Source: Psychromonas aquimarina ATCC BAA-1526 (GTDB lineage Bacteria > Pseudomonadota > Gammaproteobacteria > Enterobacterales > Psychromonadaceae). Taken from it: DNA of 64,000 bases. Positions within the stretch are counted from its first letter, which is position 1, and each line of letters opens with the position of its first letter. Location: NCBI RefSeq assembly GCF_000428725.1, contig NZ_AUAM01000007.1, forward strand, positions 124,001-188,000, in the 5' to 3' direction. Shown here one piece after another: positions 8,474-17,037 of this stretch. The translations under genes were made by a program, and so were the position numbers. A model generated the notes under the pieces. That model had not been told where the DNA came from. It was given only the letters and a program-made list of their open reading frames with translations, and ran no database searches.

Positions 8474-9451
8474 TCAGTACCGGATCCAGACTTCCTGCTC
8501 AACAAACACTTCAAATGACTGATACATCCGCAGATGATAGGGCCAGCGGAACTCCATCGCTTTCAGCTGCGGGTTGTACACACAAGTGTATAAGGTACCG
8601 AAATTATTCTGGTAGTCACTGGCAAATAACGGCGCGTATTCAAAACCGTCTATAAAGGATTCAATAGTAGCAACGGGATCGTATAAGCGGTCTAATAGAG
8701 CCTGTTTACGCTCGTAGGAGCGGGAGAACATGGCATAATTAGTTAATTCAAAATCGCCCTGATGATTCACGGCAAAAGGGACGTGCGTTACTTTAGTCTT
8801 ATTGACAGGAGACAGTTCCACGGTGGCGATATCAAAATAAGCATCAAGCAGGGTTATATTATAAGCCATATTAACCGGTACACGTTTAAGTACGGCTATC
8901 GCTTCCTGAGTATTTTTACAAAACTCCAGTATATAGCGCAGTACAAGGGGGATTCCAAAACCCTCACCGACACTGTGCGAACCGCCGAAGGCTAATGAGA
9001 CACATAAGCCGTGTTCATTCATGCCGTCGAGCAGCCCCCATAAACAGTCAGTGGCACCAATGACCTGAGAATTATGCCATTTCGATTTCATAATACGGCC
9101 TTCACATAAATCCGGACTGTAGTCGTAATTGCGTACTAATACGGGACTGTAACGTGACCATACGGCTTGTGAACAGCCGGTAATATATGGTGTCGGGCAG
9201 TATAAACTTAACAGGCGTGCATCACTTTCGTCGGCATTGGTTAAGTTTAACAGATGCTCCCAGATCGCCAGCAGCTCGGGCATATATTCTGTCAGAGCTT
9301 GTCCGCATTCCGCTAAGCCCGGCCTTTTAACAGCACCTTCTTTTAAAAACCAGTGTTTGTAGGCGGCATCTGCATGCTGATAATAATCAAGCCACTTTTC
9401 TGCCGGATAATCTTCATTAACGGCAATAAAACGTTTATTTAACATATTCAT
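8474..9451 (-). CDS. C45-like Ntn acyltransferase/amidohydrolase
   Basis: A 325-residue protein resembles the peptidase C45 / acyl-CoA:6-aminopenicillanate acyltransferase family of N-terminal-nucleophile enzymes. The candidate nucleophile is Cys93 in ITGCSQAVWSRY, preceded by Gly92 as at the self-cleavage site of the fungal enzyme. The following VLVRNYDYSPDL and the MNEHGLCVSLAFGG segment are also typical. Such enzymes transfer or hydrolyse acyl groups on amines. The ATG overlaps the stop of the ATP-grasp gene by 4 bases (ATGA), and it is the last gene of the six-gene operon. No signal peptide is seen, so it is probably cytoplasmic. Substrate unknown. Confidence 0.75.
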   Translation of the reverse strand: MNMLNKRFIAVNEDYPAEKWLDYYQHADAAYKHWFLKEGAVKRPGLAECGQALTEYMPELLAIWEHLLNLTNADESDARLLSLYCPTPYITGCSQAVWSRYSPVLVRNYDYSPDLCEGRIMKSKWHNSQVIGATDCLWGLLDGMNEHGLCVSLAFGGSHSVGEGFGIPLVLRYILEFCKNTQEAIAVLKRVPVNMAYNITLLDAYFDIATVELSPVNKTKVTHVPFAVNHQGDFELTNYAMFSRSYERKQALLDRLYDPVATIESFIDGFEYAPLFASDYQNNFGTLYTCVYNPQLKAMEFRWPYHLRMYQSFEVFVEQEVWIRY

Positions 9452-10950
9452 TCACTGCCGCCTTTGCTTGATGTCGGACTGTTATAACGCTCAATCAGCT
9501 TCTGCTCTTCACTGCTAAGCGCCTGAATATCAAAGGCGTTATTAACCGCCTGCAGCCATCTGGCGGCGGTGCTGTTCAATTCAGTGCCCCGGGCCTGAGT
9601 TAAACGGGTATTGAGAAATACAATCGCTAAGTCAGCTCCCTGGTAGGCATATTCATCGGCACCCATTATACGCATTATAAAACCGTGGTCCGGGTTATCG
9701 CTTTTATCGGTGACTTCACTGCCGGCTTTCAGCAGCTGCAGCTGATTATTATTATCCAGCTGGTAAACTCCCGAAACAGGTGCATTATGAATTTTTTGTA
9801 TCTGCTCCGGGGTGTGCTTGATAATCATCTGACTAGTTTCCCCCTGCGCACCTTCGGTTAATGACAGCTGATTATATTGTGCAGGAGAGATAAGATTTTC
9901 GGCTTCCACGCAGCCGTACTCTAATAAATGAAACAGAAATAGCGGTATGGTTTTCTGGCAGAACGGAGAGGTATTAGTCATTGCTGAAATTCCCGTTATA
10001 CGCGGATTTAATTCGCCGAGATAGACACAGCTGTCATCCAGATCGATCAGATAGTCAGCTTCAAAGTAACCACGATAGCCCCTTTCATACAAAGCACTGC
10101 CCAGGCTTTCAGTTTTTTCATGGATGTTTTTTCTCAGCTCATCTGAAAATGCGTCCTGATATAATTCGTTACCGCACCAGCCCCCTTTATACGGAGTTAA
10201 CTGTTCAAAGCCGATCATTTCACTCAGCAGTGGTCCTACGTAGGTGCCGGCCCTGGACGCGCATGCTTCGATTGCAGTGCCGACACAGTTGATGCGTTTC
10301 ATTATTTTGACTCTGTCCTGCTCTTCGATTTTTTCTGCGGCTTTGTTGTAGTCATCTTCGCTGCTGATAAAAAATGTGGTTTTGCCTGAGTCTCCATACG
10401 GCGTCTGTACTACCCAGTTTTTCCCAAGCATATGGCTTTCTGCCAGTGTTAATAATGTCTGGTAACTATCTACATTTGCTAGTGTATTAGGCACACTGGC
10501 TACGCCGGCTTCGTTACCAATTTCAGTGGTAGTTATTTTATTATCGATACTTTTTACCAATTCATTATCGGGTAGCTGAATATCGATACCAAGCTCGGTG
10601 CAGCGCGCCTGCAGCTCTGGGTTAAAAAACAGGAACAAAGCGCGAGCACTATTTTTGTCACTGCCATTCTGTTTTTCTGTATGATCAGCGAACAGTGTTA
10701 ATGACTGCGGATGGTTTAACAGATAGTAGTTAATAGACTCCAGCGATGAGAATACCCCGCAGCTGTTTAATGCTGGAATTAATGTACTTGCACTGAGCCC
10801 GTCGTAGCAGTTAATTGAATTAATATTTAACCAGTTATTTACCCAGCGGTGCATATCCATAAGGTTAAAATTAGTCGGGCTGATAAAATAGTAGGGCACG
10901 CTATTGCCGCTGAAATACTGTTTAACGGCTTCAAAGTTATCTAATTTCAT
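9448..10950 (-). CDS. ATP-grasp ligase, carboxylase-like
   Basis: A 500-residue protein has an ATP-grasp core: a phosphate-binding loop GDSGKTTF at residues 186-193 and the metal/ATP motif GELNPRITG at 312-320. Such enzymes activate a carboxylate as acyl-phosphate and join it to an amine or thiol. The N-terminal ~130 residues (NWLNINSINCYDG region) and the last ~150 are not recognisable to me. Translation is coupled by 4-base overlaps to the decarboxylase upstream and the C45-like gene downstream. This suggests that the three enzymes act in one pathway, for example joining a decarboxylated amine to an amino acid or carrier; that is inference. Confidence 0.75.
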   Translation of the reverse strand: MKLDNFEAVKQYFSGNSVPYYFISPTNFNLMDMHRWVNNWLNINSINCYDGLSASTLIPALNSCGVFSSLESINYYLLNHPQSLTLFADHTEKQNGSDKNSARALFLFFNPELQARCTELGIDIQLPDNELVKSIDNKITTTEIGNEAGVASVPNTLANVDSYQTLLTLAESHMLGKNWVVQTPYGDSGKTTFFISSEDDYNKAAEKIEEQDRVKIMKRINCVGTAIEACASRAGTYVGPLLSEMIGFEQLTPYKGGWCGNELYQDAFSDELRKNIHEKTESLGSALYERGYRGYFEADYLIDLDDSCVYLGELNPRITGISAMTNTSPFCQKTIPLFLFHLLEYGCVEAENLISPAQYNQLSLTEGAQGETSQMIIKHTPEQIQKIHNAPVSGVYQLDNNNQLQLLKAGSEVTDKSDNPDHGFIMRIMGADEYAYQGADLAIVFLNTRLTQARGTELNSTAARWLQAVNNAFDIQALSSEEQKLIERYNSPTSSKGGSE

Positions 10951-13637
10951 TTTATTGCTTCCAGGTTGTTGGTTATAAGAGCATCGTTTAATGCCTGCTG
11001 TAAGTAATCCTCAGAAAAAGTTTTCAAGCCTAATTCGCAGTGGTAGCCGTGAATTTCGCTAATAGTTAAGTTAGAAAAATAAACTAAGATGTCGTAGTCA
11101 ATTAACTGTCCCGGTACCAGCATTGGAAATCCGGGCGGATAGGGAGTTACATAGGATGCCGACACCCAGGTTTTACCGGCTTTTGCGGCCTGCATAATGC
11201 CGGAATCTAAGGTGATGTAACTAATGTTGTTATGATCGTAGGCGCTATAATAAGCACGGCGCATATCAACTAAGCAGCCGTGGTCATAGGTTGTGCTGTG
11301 AAATGGTGAAAACAGAGAGTGATAGCGGCGCAGCTGCGGCATTTTTACAGTTGTTTTATTATGTTTAATAATCGCGCCCTGCTCCCCGTCCCGGGCGGCT
11401 GAAATTCGTTCGCCCACTTCTTTTAATACATCAAGTAAATACAGAGAGGTGTCGGAATCCACTCCGATATTTACAATAAATAAGACTGTGTGCTGCGAGG
11501 TTTTGTTTACTTGAATATCGTAACGGTCAATCAGAAGCTGCCGAAAATGATTACCGTCCATTCCTGTGCCGCGGATATCCACAGTAATACGCGTAGGATC
11601 AACAACAAAACCCGACTGGTTAAACTGTGACAGCAGCGATAAGTAATTTCCGACGGCCTTGTTATTAGCGGATGCCGCAGAATTCTCATTATTTAAAGTT
11701 CTATCCTGCTCATTCGGATAAATGTCTTTTTCATCTAAGACCTTAAACAGCTGTGATAATCCGGGATCGGCTTTGATCTGCTGACGAATATAGTGCGCTA
11801 AACGAATGCTGTTCTGTGTGCGCTCGAATCCTTCTAAATTCATCTGCCGGCGGGCAATATCCAGTGAAGCTAAAATCTGATAATTAGGCGATGTTGAGGT
11901 GTGTGTATAAAACGCATCTAAAAAGTGTTCCTGATTAAACATTTCATCAAAGATATGGATCATCGAGCCCTGACGAAAGCAGCTTAATGTTTTATGGGTT
12001 GACTGTGTCGCATACACTCTTAATAAAACTTTGGCCGGATCCGGCCAGTCTGACTTGTCGCTTAACGAGTTATAAAACTCAAAATACTGTGCGCTGTTTA
12101 AACGTGCCCGTAATGAGTGACTCACCGCCATTGCGTGGCGTTTCTGATATAGAGGATTAAAGTGAGCGTGGGCAAACCATGCTTCATCCCAGTGAAAAAT
12201 AATATCCGGTTTTATTGCTAAAATTTCCATCATGTATTTTTCGACATCGTAAATTAAGCCGTCGAATGTCGAATTGGTGAGTATTATCTGTTTAACTTTA
12301 TGTAATAACCCCGCTTGTTTTAATTGTAATAAACGCGTTTTTATCAGGTTTAAGCTTACTGCGCCGTATAAATCTAAGTTGTCAACTGCATTGGTTTGTA
12401 AAAAAACAGCATGGGCGCCGCATAACATAACGCCGTAAGGCACAGACTTGTGACAGTCAGAAGAGAGTAGAACAATATCTCCGGGCTGAATATTGGCCTG
12501 CATTACTATTTTGTTAGACGTTGAAGTGCCGTTAGTGACAAAAAACGTCTGCTGCGATCCAAAACATTTGGCAGCTTTATCCTGAGAGTTTTTAATTGCA
12601 CCTTTGGGATTTAATAAGGAGTCCATGCCGCCCTGCGTTGAAGATGTTTCAGCATAAAATACGTTGTCACCATAAAACTGATAAAAGTCGTCTAACCACA
12701 ACGAATTTTTTATCGAACTGGCCTGCGAAATAGGCAGGGCATGAAATACTCCTTTAGGCTTTTTGCTGTATGCCTGTACCGCATTATAAAAAGGAGCATT
12801 ACAGCGTTCGCGTACGCCGTTCATTATATGGTAGTGAAGATCTTTAAACGGATGCTGGTAATAAAATACACGGTTAAACAGAGAAAAATAAAGTGCAGGC
12901 AGTTCACTGAAAACAGCTTCTGAGAGATAATAATGTTCCAGTTCGGGACGAAGCCCCCCGGCATACTGGTGAAGTAATAATGCGCTGTCTTTTTCTAGTG
13001 TATGCAGGTGCTCCCGACAGCAGAGATCCTGCTGCGACTGCTCAACAAACTGCAGCAGCGAGTTTGCCGAATCTAGATCGCTGTTTTTTCGGCAGCCCGA
13101 CAGCGACAGGCAGGCCTGGATATTAGGGTTATTCATTACTGCAGTAACGGCGTCGGCCAGATTACTGACAAAAACCAGATCGTAGTAGAATTCATCACGT
13201 TCAGTTTGTAACGTTTTTAAGGTGCTCTGGTAAAGATCAATATAAGTATCAGGATTCGGGTGTAATACTAATACGTCGAAGCAGGGTTTTAAATTTACGC
13301 ATTTATTCGCGTTTAATTTCGGCTTATCTAACTCGTCAACCGCTGTGCTGAAAGGTGAAAACGATGACTGACGTTTAGCCTGCAGTGCCGCAAAACTGTT
13401 TTCTGCTAACTGCTTTGCTAACAACAGCGAGTTTGTGTGCAGATAAGAACTTAGTTTGTTTATTATCAGCCGGCCCGGGTATGCCCAGAACCGCTCGTTT
13501 TTACCTAATTCAATAAAAATCGAAGCGGCGGCGTCTGTTTTATTTTCAGTTAAGAGACGGATAAACTGCTTCCACAGTGAATAGCGTAAAATAATATGAT
13601 CGAATGCGGGTTTACTGTCGCTAAAAGGTAACTTCAT
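10947..13637 (-). CDS. Orn/Lys/Arg-type PLP decarboxylase, long form
   Basis: An 896-residue protein whose central part (about residues 295-620) is a fold-type I Orn/Lys/Arg decarboxylase. It has an FFVTNGTSTSNKI cofactor-phosphate motif, SSDCHKSVPYGV, FHWDEAWFAHAHF with Asp484, and the Schiff-base lysine K549 in QSTHKTLS. The C-terminal YPPGFPMLVPGQ matches the family. It is longer than the usual 710-760 residues. The first ~290 residues include a receiver-like wing domain (about 117-185) plus an extra N-terminal stretch of about 110. The amino acid decarboxylated cannot be deduced. It lies 49 bases after the TPR gene and overlaps the ATP-grasp gene by 4 bases. Confidence 0.88.
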   Translation of the reverse strand: MKLPFSDSKPAFDHIILRYSLWKQFIRLLTENKTDAAASIFIELGKNERFWAYPGRLIINKLSSYLHTNSLLLAKQLAENSFAALQAKRQSSFSPFSTAVDELDKPKLNANKCVNLKPCFDVLVLHPNPDTYIDLYQSTLKTLQTERDEFYYDLVFVSNLADAVTAVMNNPNIQACLSLSGCRKNSDLDSANSLLQFVEQSQQDLCCREHLHTLEKDSALLLHQYAGGLRPELEHYYLSEAVFSELPALYFSLFNRVFYYQHPFKDLHYHIMNGVRERCNAPFYNAVQAYSKKPKGVFHALPISQASSIKNSLWLDDFYQFYGDNVFYAETSSTQGGMDSLLNPKGAIKNSQDKAAKCFGSQQTFFVTNGTSTSNKIVMQANIQPGDIVLLSSDCHKSVPYGVMLCGAHAVFLQTNAVDNLDLYGAVSLNLIKTRLLQLKQAGLLHKVKQIILTNSTFDGLIYDVEKYMMEILAIKPDIIFHWDEAWFAHAHFNPLYQKRHAMAVSHSLRARLNSAQYFEFYNSLSDKSDWPDPAKVLLRVYATQSTHKTLSCFRQGSMIHIFDEMFNQEHFLDAFYTHTSTSPNYQILASLDIARRQMNLEGFERTQNSIRLAHYIRQQIKADPGLSQLFKVLDEKDIYPNEQDRTLNNENSAASANNKAVGNYLSLLSQFNQSGFVVDPTRITVDIRGTGMDGNHFRQLLIDRYDIQVNKTSQHTVLFIVNIGVDSDTSLYLLDVLKEVGERISAARDGEQGAIIKHNKTTVKMPQLRRYHSLFSPFHSTTYDHGCLVDMRRAYYSAYDHNNISYITLDSGIMQAAKAGKTWVSASYVTPYPPGFPMLVPGQLIDYDILVYFSNLTISEIHGYHCELGLKTFSEDYLQQALNDALITNNLEAIK

Positions 13638-13686
13638 AATAAAACCTTAATAGAGTGCTTAATATCTGCTGCGTAAGTTTTAGGGT

Positions 13687-14334
13687 TTAGTTTTTCAGCG
13701 AAAAATAATAATTTGCCCTGATATTTTCAGGATCAAGAATTAACAGATTAGCATAATGTTCACTGGCAATGCTGTACATTTTCTGCACTGCAAAAATATG
13801 TGCATACAGCTCCATAAAGCTGACGTTTTCCGGATAGCGTTCGAGCATTTTCTGCAGCAGGGTTTCTGCATTGGCAAACTTCTTATTTTCAATTAAGGCG
13901 TAAGCCAGTTTTAAATTGCCGTAATAATTATATTCATCCTGTTTTAATATGCTGAAACCTAGCTCTTCGGCTAAGTTGTACTTGTGCTGGGCAATAGCCA
14001 CTGACATTAACCCTAATGTCGGCGACAGCGAGTTCGGTAGAGCGGCTTGTGCCGTCTGATAATGACGGGCAGCATTAGCGTATGAACCCTGCTGTAAATA
14101 CAGATAACCTAAGCGCAGGTTGACTGTATAACTATTTTTGTAATGGTTATGGACAACGGTTATTGCTTTAATTGCGTCGATATAATTTTCAGTACTCTCA
14201 TACTGGTAGGATTTCTGGTAAGCCTGTTTAATCTGCTGGTAACTGATTTCTGCATAAGCCGAGAAAGATATTAAAGCGCCCGCAATAATAAGGCTGATTT
14301 TCGCCATGTTTTCTTGGAAAATACGTAATTTCAT
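13687..14334 (-). CDS. Secreted TPR-repeat protein
   Basis: A 215-residue protein with a signal peptide (hydrophobic ISLIIAGALISFSAYA, likely cut before EISYQQ) is followed by about four or five tetratricopeptide-like helical pairs (for example LGYLYLQQGSYANAARHYQTA). It probably acts in the periplasm as a binding scaffold. The ATG at 14334 overlaps the stop of the 31-aa gene (ATGA) and has an AAGG site, so the M1 start is preferred over the internal Met 9 residues later. In context it may pair with the periplasmic M23 domain of the urea-transporter fusion. Confidence 0.8.
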   Translation of the reverse strand: MKLRIFQENMAKISLIIAGALISFSAYAEISYQQIKQAYQKSYQYESTENYIDAIKAITVVHNHYKNSYTVNLRLGYLYLQQGSYANAARHYQTAQAALPNSLSPTLGLMSVAIAQHKYNLAEELGFSILKQDEYNYYGNLKLAYALIENKKFANAETLLQKMLERYPENVSFMELYAHIFAVQKMYSIASEHYANLLILDPENIRANYYFSLKN

Positions 14335-14426
14335 AAAAGTACCTTCTGAATTAAAGTTAAAAGAAAAGCCGATATAAGCGCCAATGCATTTAAAGTGGTG
14401 ATATTTATTGCTATGCGGATGCTCAT
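14331..14426 (-). CDS. 31-aa single-span membrane peptide
   Basis: A 32-codon frame is locked between its neighbours. Its ATG overlaps the stop of the urea-transporter fusion (ATGA at 14423-14426), and its TGA overlaps the ATG of the TPR gene (14331-14334). The peptide begins MSIRIAINITTLNALAL, then runs ISAFLLTLI and ends QKVLL: one transmembrane helix with a short basic start. It is too short for ordinary gene calling, but the double 4-base overlap in an operon where other junctions are of the same kind makes translation likely. Role unknown; it may be a small partner of the membrane fusion protein. Confidence 0.65.
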   Translation of the reverse strand: MSIRIAINITTLNALALISAFLLTLIQKVLL

Positions 14427-16513
14427 TTCTTTACCCCCGCAGAGATAAGCTGAATATCTCCGGCCTGAATAAGAGTAAACTTAACGTAGGGATCTAAGAC
14501 TATTTTTGTTTTGATAGTATGCTGTGAAAACTTAGGTTTAATTTCACCTGCAATGGTGTGGTCATCAATAAATGCATAACGGGCATTATTAGTCACACTT
14601 TTGTTGGACATGATCTGCCGCCACTGCGAGAAAACCTGCTGCAGTTTATTACCGATAAAATGAACAGGAATAAAATCAAACCAGTGTGCCTGTTCAAGAT
14701 AATTAAACGGCAGGCTGGGCAGTGCCTGGTATAGAACTTTTAAATATTTATCATTACCTTCAAGGTGGTAAAAATAAAAACACGAGTCCGATCTGCCTAA
14801 ATAAAGGCGGCTGCCGTGACGTTCTAAATAAAAGGTGCCGTCAATTGCCATTTTTGTCACAAACTCTATCCTTCCCAGGTCTGTACCTGTTTCTTTAACA
14901 TTAAAGTGCAGAATGTCGTCTAATATAAAATTGCTGACCTGCATATAATAACTATGGTTATAAGCTGGTTTTAGATGAGTATTTTCCGGCGGTACACAGT
15001 GATGGCGATAGGTATCTTGTTCAATTACACCGTTAAAACAAAACGGTATTGTTGCCGATGCGATGTAGCTGCTGCTTTGATACTGCATATGAATATGCGG
15101 CTGCGGCGAGTATCCGGAATTACCGCAAAGCCCGACAACCTGATAAGGCTCTACCCAGTCACCCTGCTTAACAAATACCTTGTATTGCGATAAATGACAG
15201 AGAGCAACATAAAAACCGCGAATATCCTGAATAACAATATAGTTACCCCAGTTATTTATGGTGTCGACAATGCCGATAGAGTTATCAGCAAAATGGTCTG
15301 TGGCATTAACCACATAGCCCTGTACCGGCGAGCAGACCTCTTTTTGAAAACAAAAATAATCATGCAGCAGTTTGCCGTCATTGTGAAAGGTACTGCCGGT
15401 ATTATCTGTTTTTACAAAATCATAAGCGTAACGCCACAGTCCTTTATGTGTCCATTGCCCGTCAAAACCCTGTGAAACCATCCATTCGTCACTAAAGGGT
15501 AAGTGCATAGTAACCGCACTCGGGTAACGCAGCTGTGCAGTATGAAAATATTCAGCAGTCTGCTCCGGCGTTGGTTTATAAATAAAAGGCCGCAGCGGAT
15601 AGTTCAGTAACCCTAATACATAGGTCATTCCTAAAGTAATCACGATAAAGGGCAGGGTAAAAACCGGGATACCGTACTGCGACCAGAAGACATCGGTAGA
15701 GCTGAGCAGTATAGTTGCTAATGCCACGCCGATAAACGCAAGAACATAACTGCGCGGCGACGGAATATTTAATACGCAGCCTAATGCCATGGCGATTAAT
15801 ATATAGTTAAAGGCGGCTATATCCATTACCGCCATATCATATGAACCTGTAAAAGCCCCCTGCAGAGCAGTACCGAATAAAAATCCAAAAACAGCAAGCA
15901 GTAATAAAATTCGCGATGCGAAACCAATCATTAACAGTATTAAAAGACCGGCAGCCGGACTGGGTAAAAATATAATAGCCCCTAGTGCCTGCAAAAATCC
16001 GCTCAGCCAAAGAGGCAGCAGATCGGATGGAAAAGTAAGTAAGTAGACCGGGGTATAAATATCGTTAACATATAAGTTGGAAAACCGTGAAGCCGCTAAA
16101 TAAATTAACGAGCTGACAATAACAAAGGGGATACTTAGAATCTGCAGGCCGAATAAACGGTAAAATATATTAGCTAAACTTAAGGTTAAAATAAAAGTAA
16201 GCACCGCGGCGATAGCGATAAATGGAACGGATAACCAGGACAACTCAAATAGATAACCGATAGACAGCCCGACCAGCAGCGGGTTGTAGGTGTAATAACC
16301 CGTGGTCAAAAACTCCGCATGATAACCGATAAAACGCGCAAAACTATAGGCTGAACATATTGCTAATAACCCCGACAGGCCTAGATGCGGATTTATGCAG
16401 GTGATCAGTAAAATAATTAAACCTGAAAAAAAATTCTGCAGAAAAAATATCTCAGAATAACTGTTAAGCACAGGTTTAACTTTGCTAAAAACTGAATAGA
16501 TAAATGCTTTCAC
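14423..16513 (-). CDS. Urea transporter fused to M23 metallopeptidase domain
   Basis: A 696-residue two-part protein. Residues 20 to about 305 are a polytopic urea-transporter (UT) domain, with GYYTYNPLLVGLSIG and a second half containing FNYILIAMALGCVLNIPS. Residues from about 330 form an M23 (LytM-like) fold. Likely zinc ligands are H356 and D365 in THKGLWRYAYDF and the HxH at 473-475 (QPHIHMQ), with the family segments CSPVQGYV, GNYIVIQD and VVGLCGNSGYS. The last ~190 residues are unassigned. Start: GTG at 16513 has an AGAAGG site 6 bases upstream and gives a sensible MKAFIYSVF N-terminus. The frame also allows a GTG at 16594. It is the first gene of the operon. Confidence 0.85.
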   Translation of the reverse strand: MKAFIYSVFSKVKPVLNSYSEIFFLQNFFSGLIILLITCINPHLGLSGLLAICSAYSFARFIGYHAEFLTTGYYTYNPLLVGLSIGYLFELSWLSVPFIAIAAVLTFILTLSLANIFYRLFGLQILSIPFVIVSSLIYLAASRFSNLYVNDIYTPVYLLTFPSDLLPLWLSGFLQALGAIIFLPSPAAGLLILLMIGFASRILLLLAVFGFLFGTALQGAFTGSYDMAVMDIAAFNYILIAMALGCVLNIPSPRSYVLAFIGVALATILLSSTDVFWSQYGIPVFTLPFIVITLGMTYVLGLLNYPLRPFIYKPTPEQTAEYFHTAQLRYPSAVTMHLPFSDEWMVSQGFDGQWTHKGLWRYAYDFVKTDNTGSTFHNDGKLLHDYFCFQKEVCSPVQGYVVNATDHFADNSIGIVDTINNWGNYIVIQDIRGFYVALCHLSQYKVFVKQGDWVEPYQVVGLCGNSGYSPQPHIHMQYQSSSYIASATIPFCFNGVIEQDTYRHHCVPPENTHLKPAYNHSYYMQVSNFILDDILHFNVKETGTDLGRIEFVTKMAIDGTFYLERHGSRLYLGRSDSCFYFYHLEGNDKYLKVLYQALPSLPFNYLEQAHWFDFIPVHFIGNKLQQVFSQWRQIMSNKSVTNNARYAFIDDHTIAGEIKPKFSQHTIKTKIVLDPYVKFTLIQAGDIQLISAGVKK

Positions 16514-17037
16514 AATAAGCCTTCTTTTTCTAATAAAAGCAGATAAGCATTTGTAATAACGCTCTATCTGAACAGAGCTGGGATTACGTAACACGCATAG
16601 GCTCTTTTATTTGATTTTGTGACCGTAAGATTAAGTGTGAAAAGTGCAAACAATGTGCAAACAATAAGTAACATTGAGGAAGATGATTATTAATAAAACT
16701 GCTTTGCCGATGCTGTTCTAATATGAAACTGGGTAAAGTAAAAAACAAAAATATTCACTGTTATTATGCTTTGCTGATCAATAAGCAGTTATCTCTTAAA
16801 GCCTTGATGCCGAGGACTTATTACTCTACCGGCGCAGCTCTTTAAGGCACCTGCTTAATTTCAATTTATGAGGCGCAGGACGCAGCTGTAATACTTTTTA
16901 TTTGTGTAAATGATAAGGGTCTCTGTCCCTTGAGTGACTTAATAACACTTTCCATTAAAGCACTAAAACAGTTACAGTAAATGCATTCAGTAATGCGCTC
17001 AACTTGTCTAGTCGTATTTATAATGAGATTCATCGTA
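16514..17037. other. Divergent intergenic region, operon versus histidine kinase
   Basis: About 520 bases without a credible gene lie between the two divergent starts. The region should contain both promoters. The only distinct structure I see is the 11-base tandem repeat at 16644-16665. In-frame codons upstream of both chosen starts (16594 minus, 16981 plus) leave some uncertainty about the exact borders. Confidence 0.5.
16644..16665. repeat. Tandem 11-bp direct repeat, possible regulator site
   Basis: GTGCAAACAAT occurs twice head to tail with no spacer, 131 bases upstream of the urea-transporter operon start. A helical-turn spacing of 11 bases would suit two protein subunits on one face of DNA. 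No known regulator matched. Confidence 0.4.
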
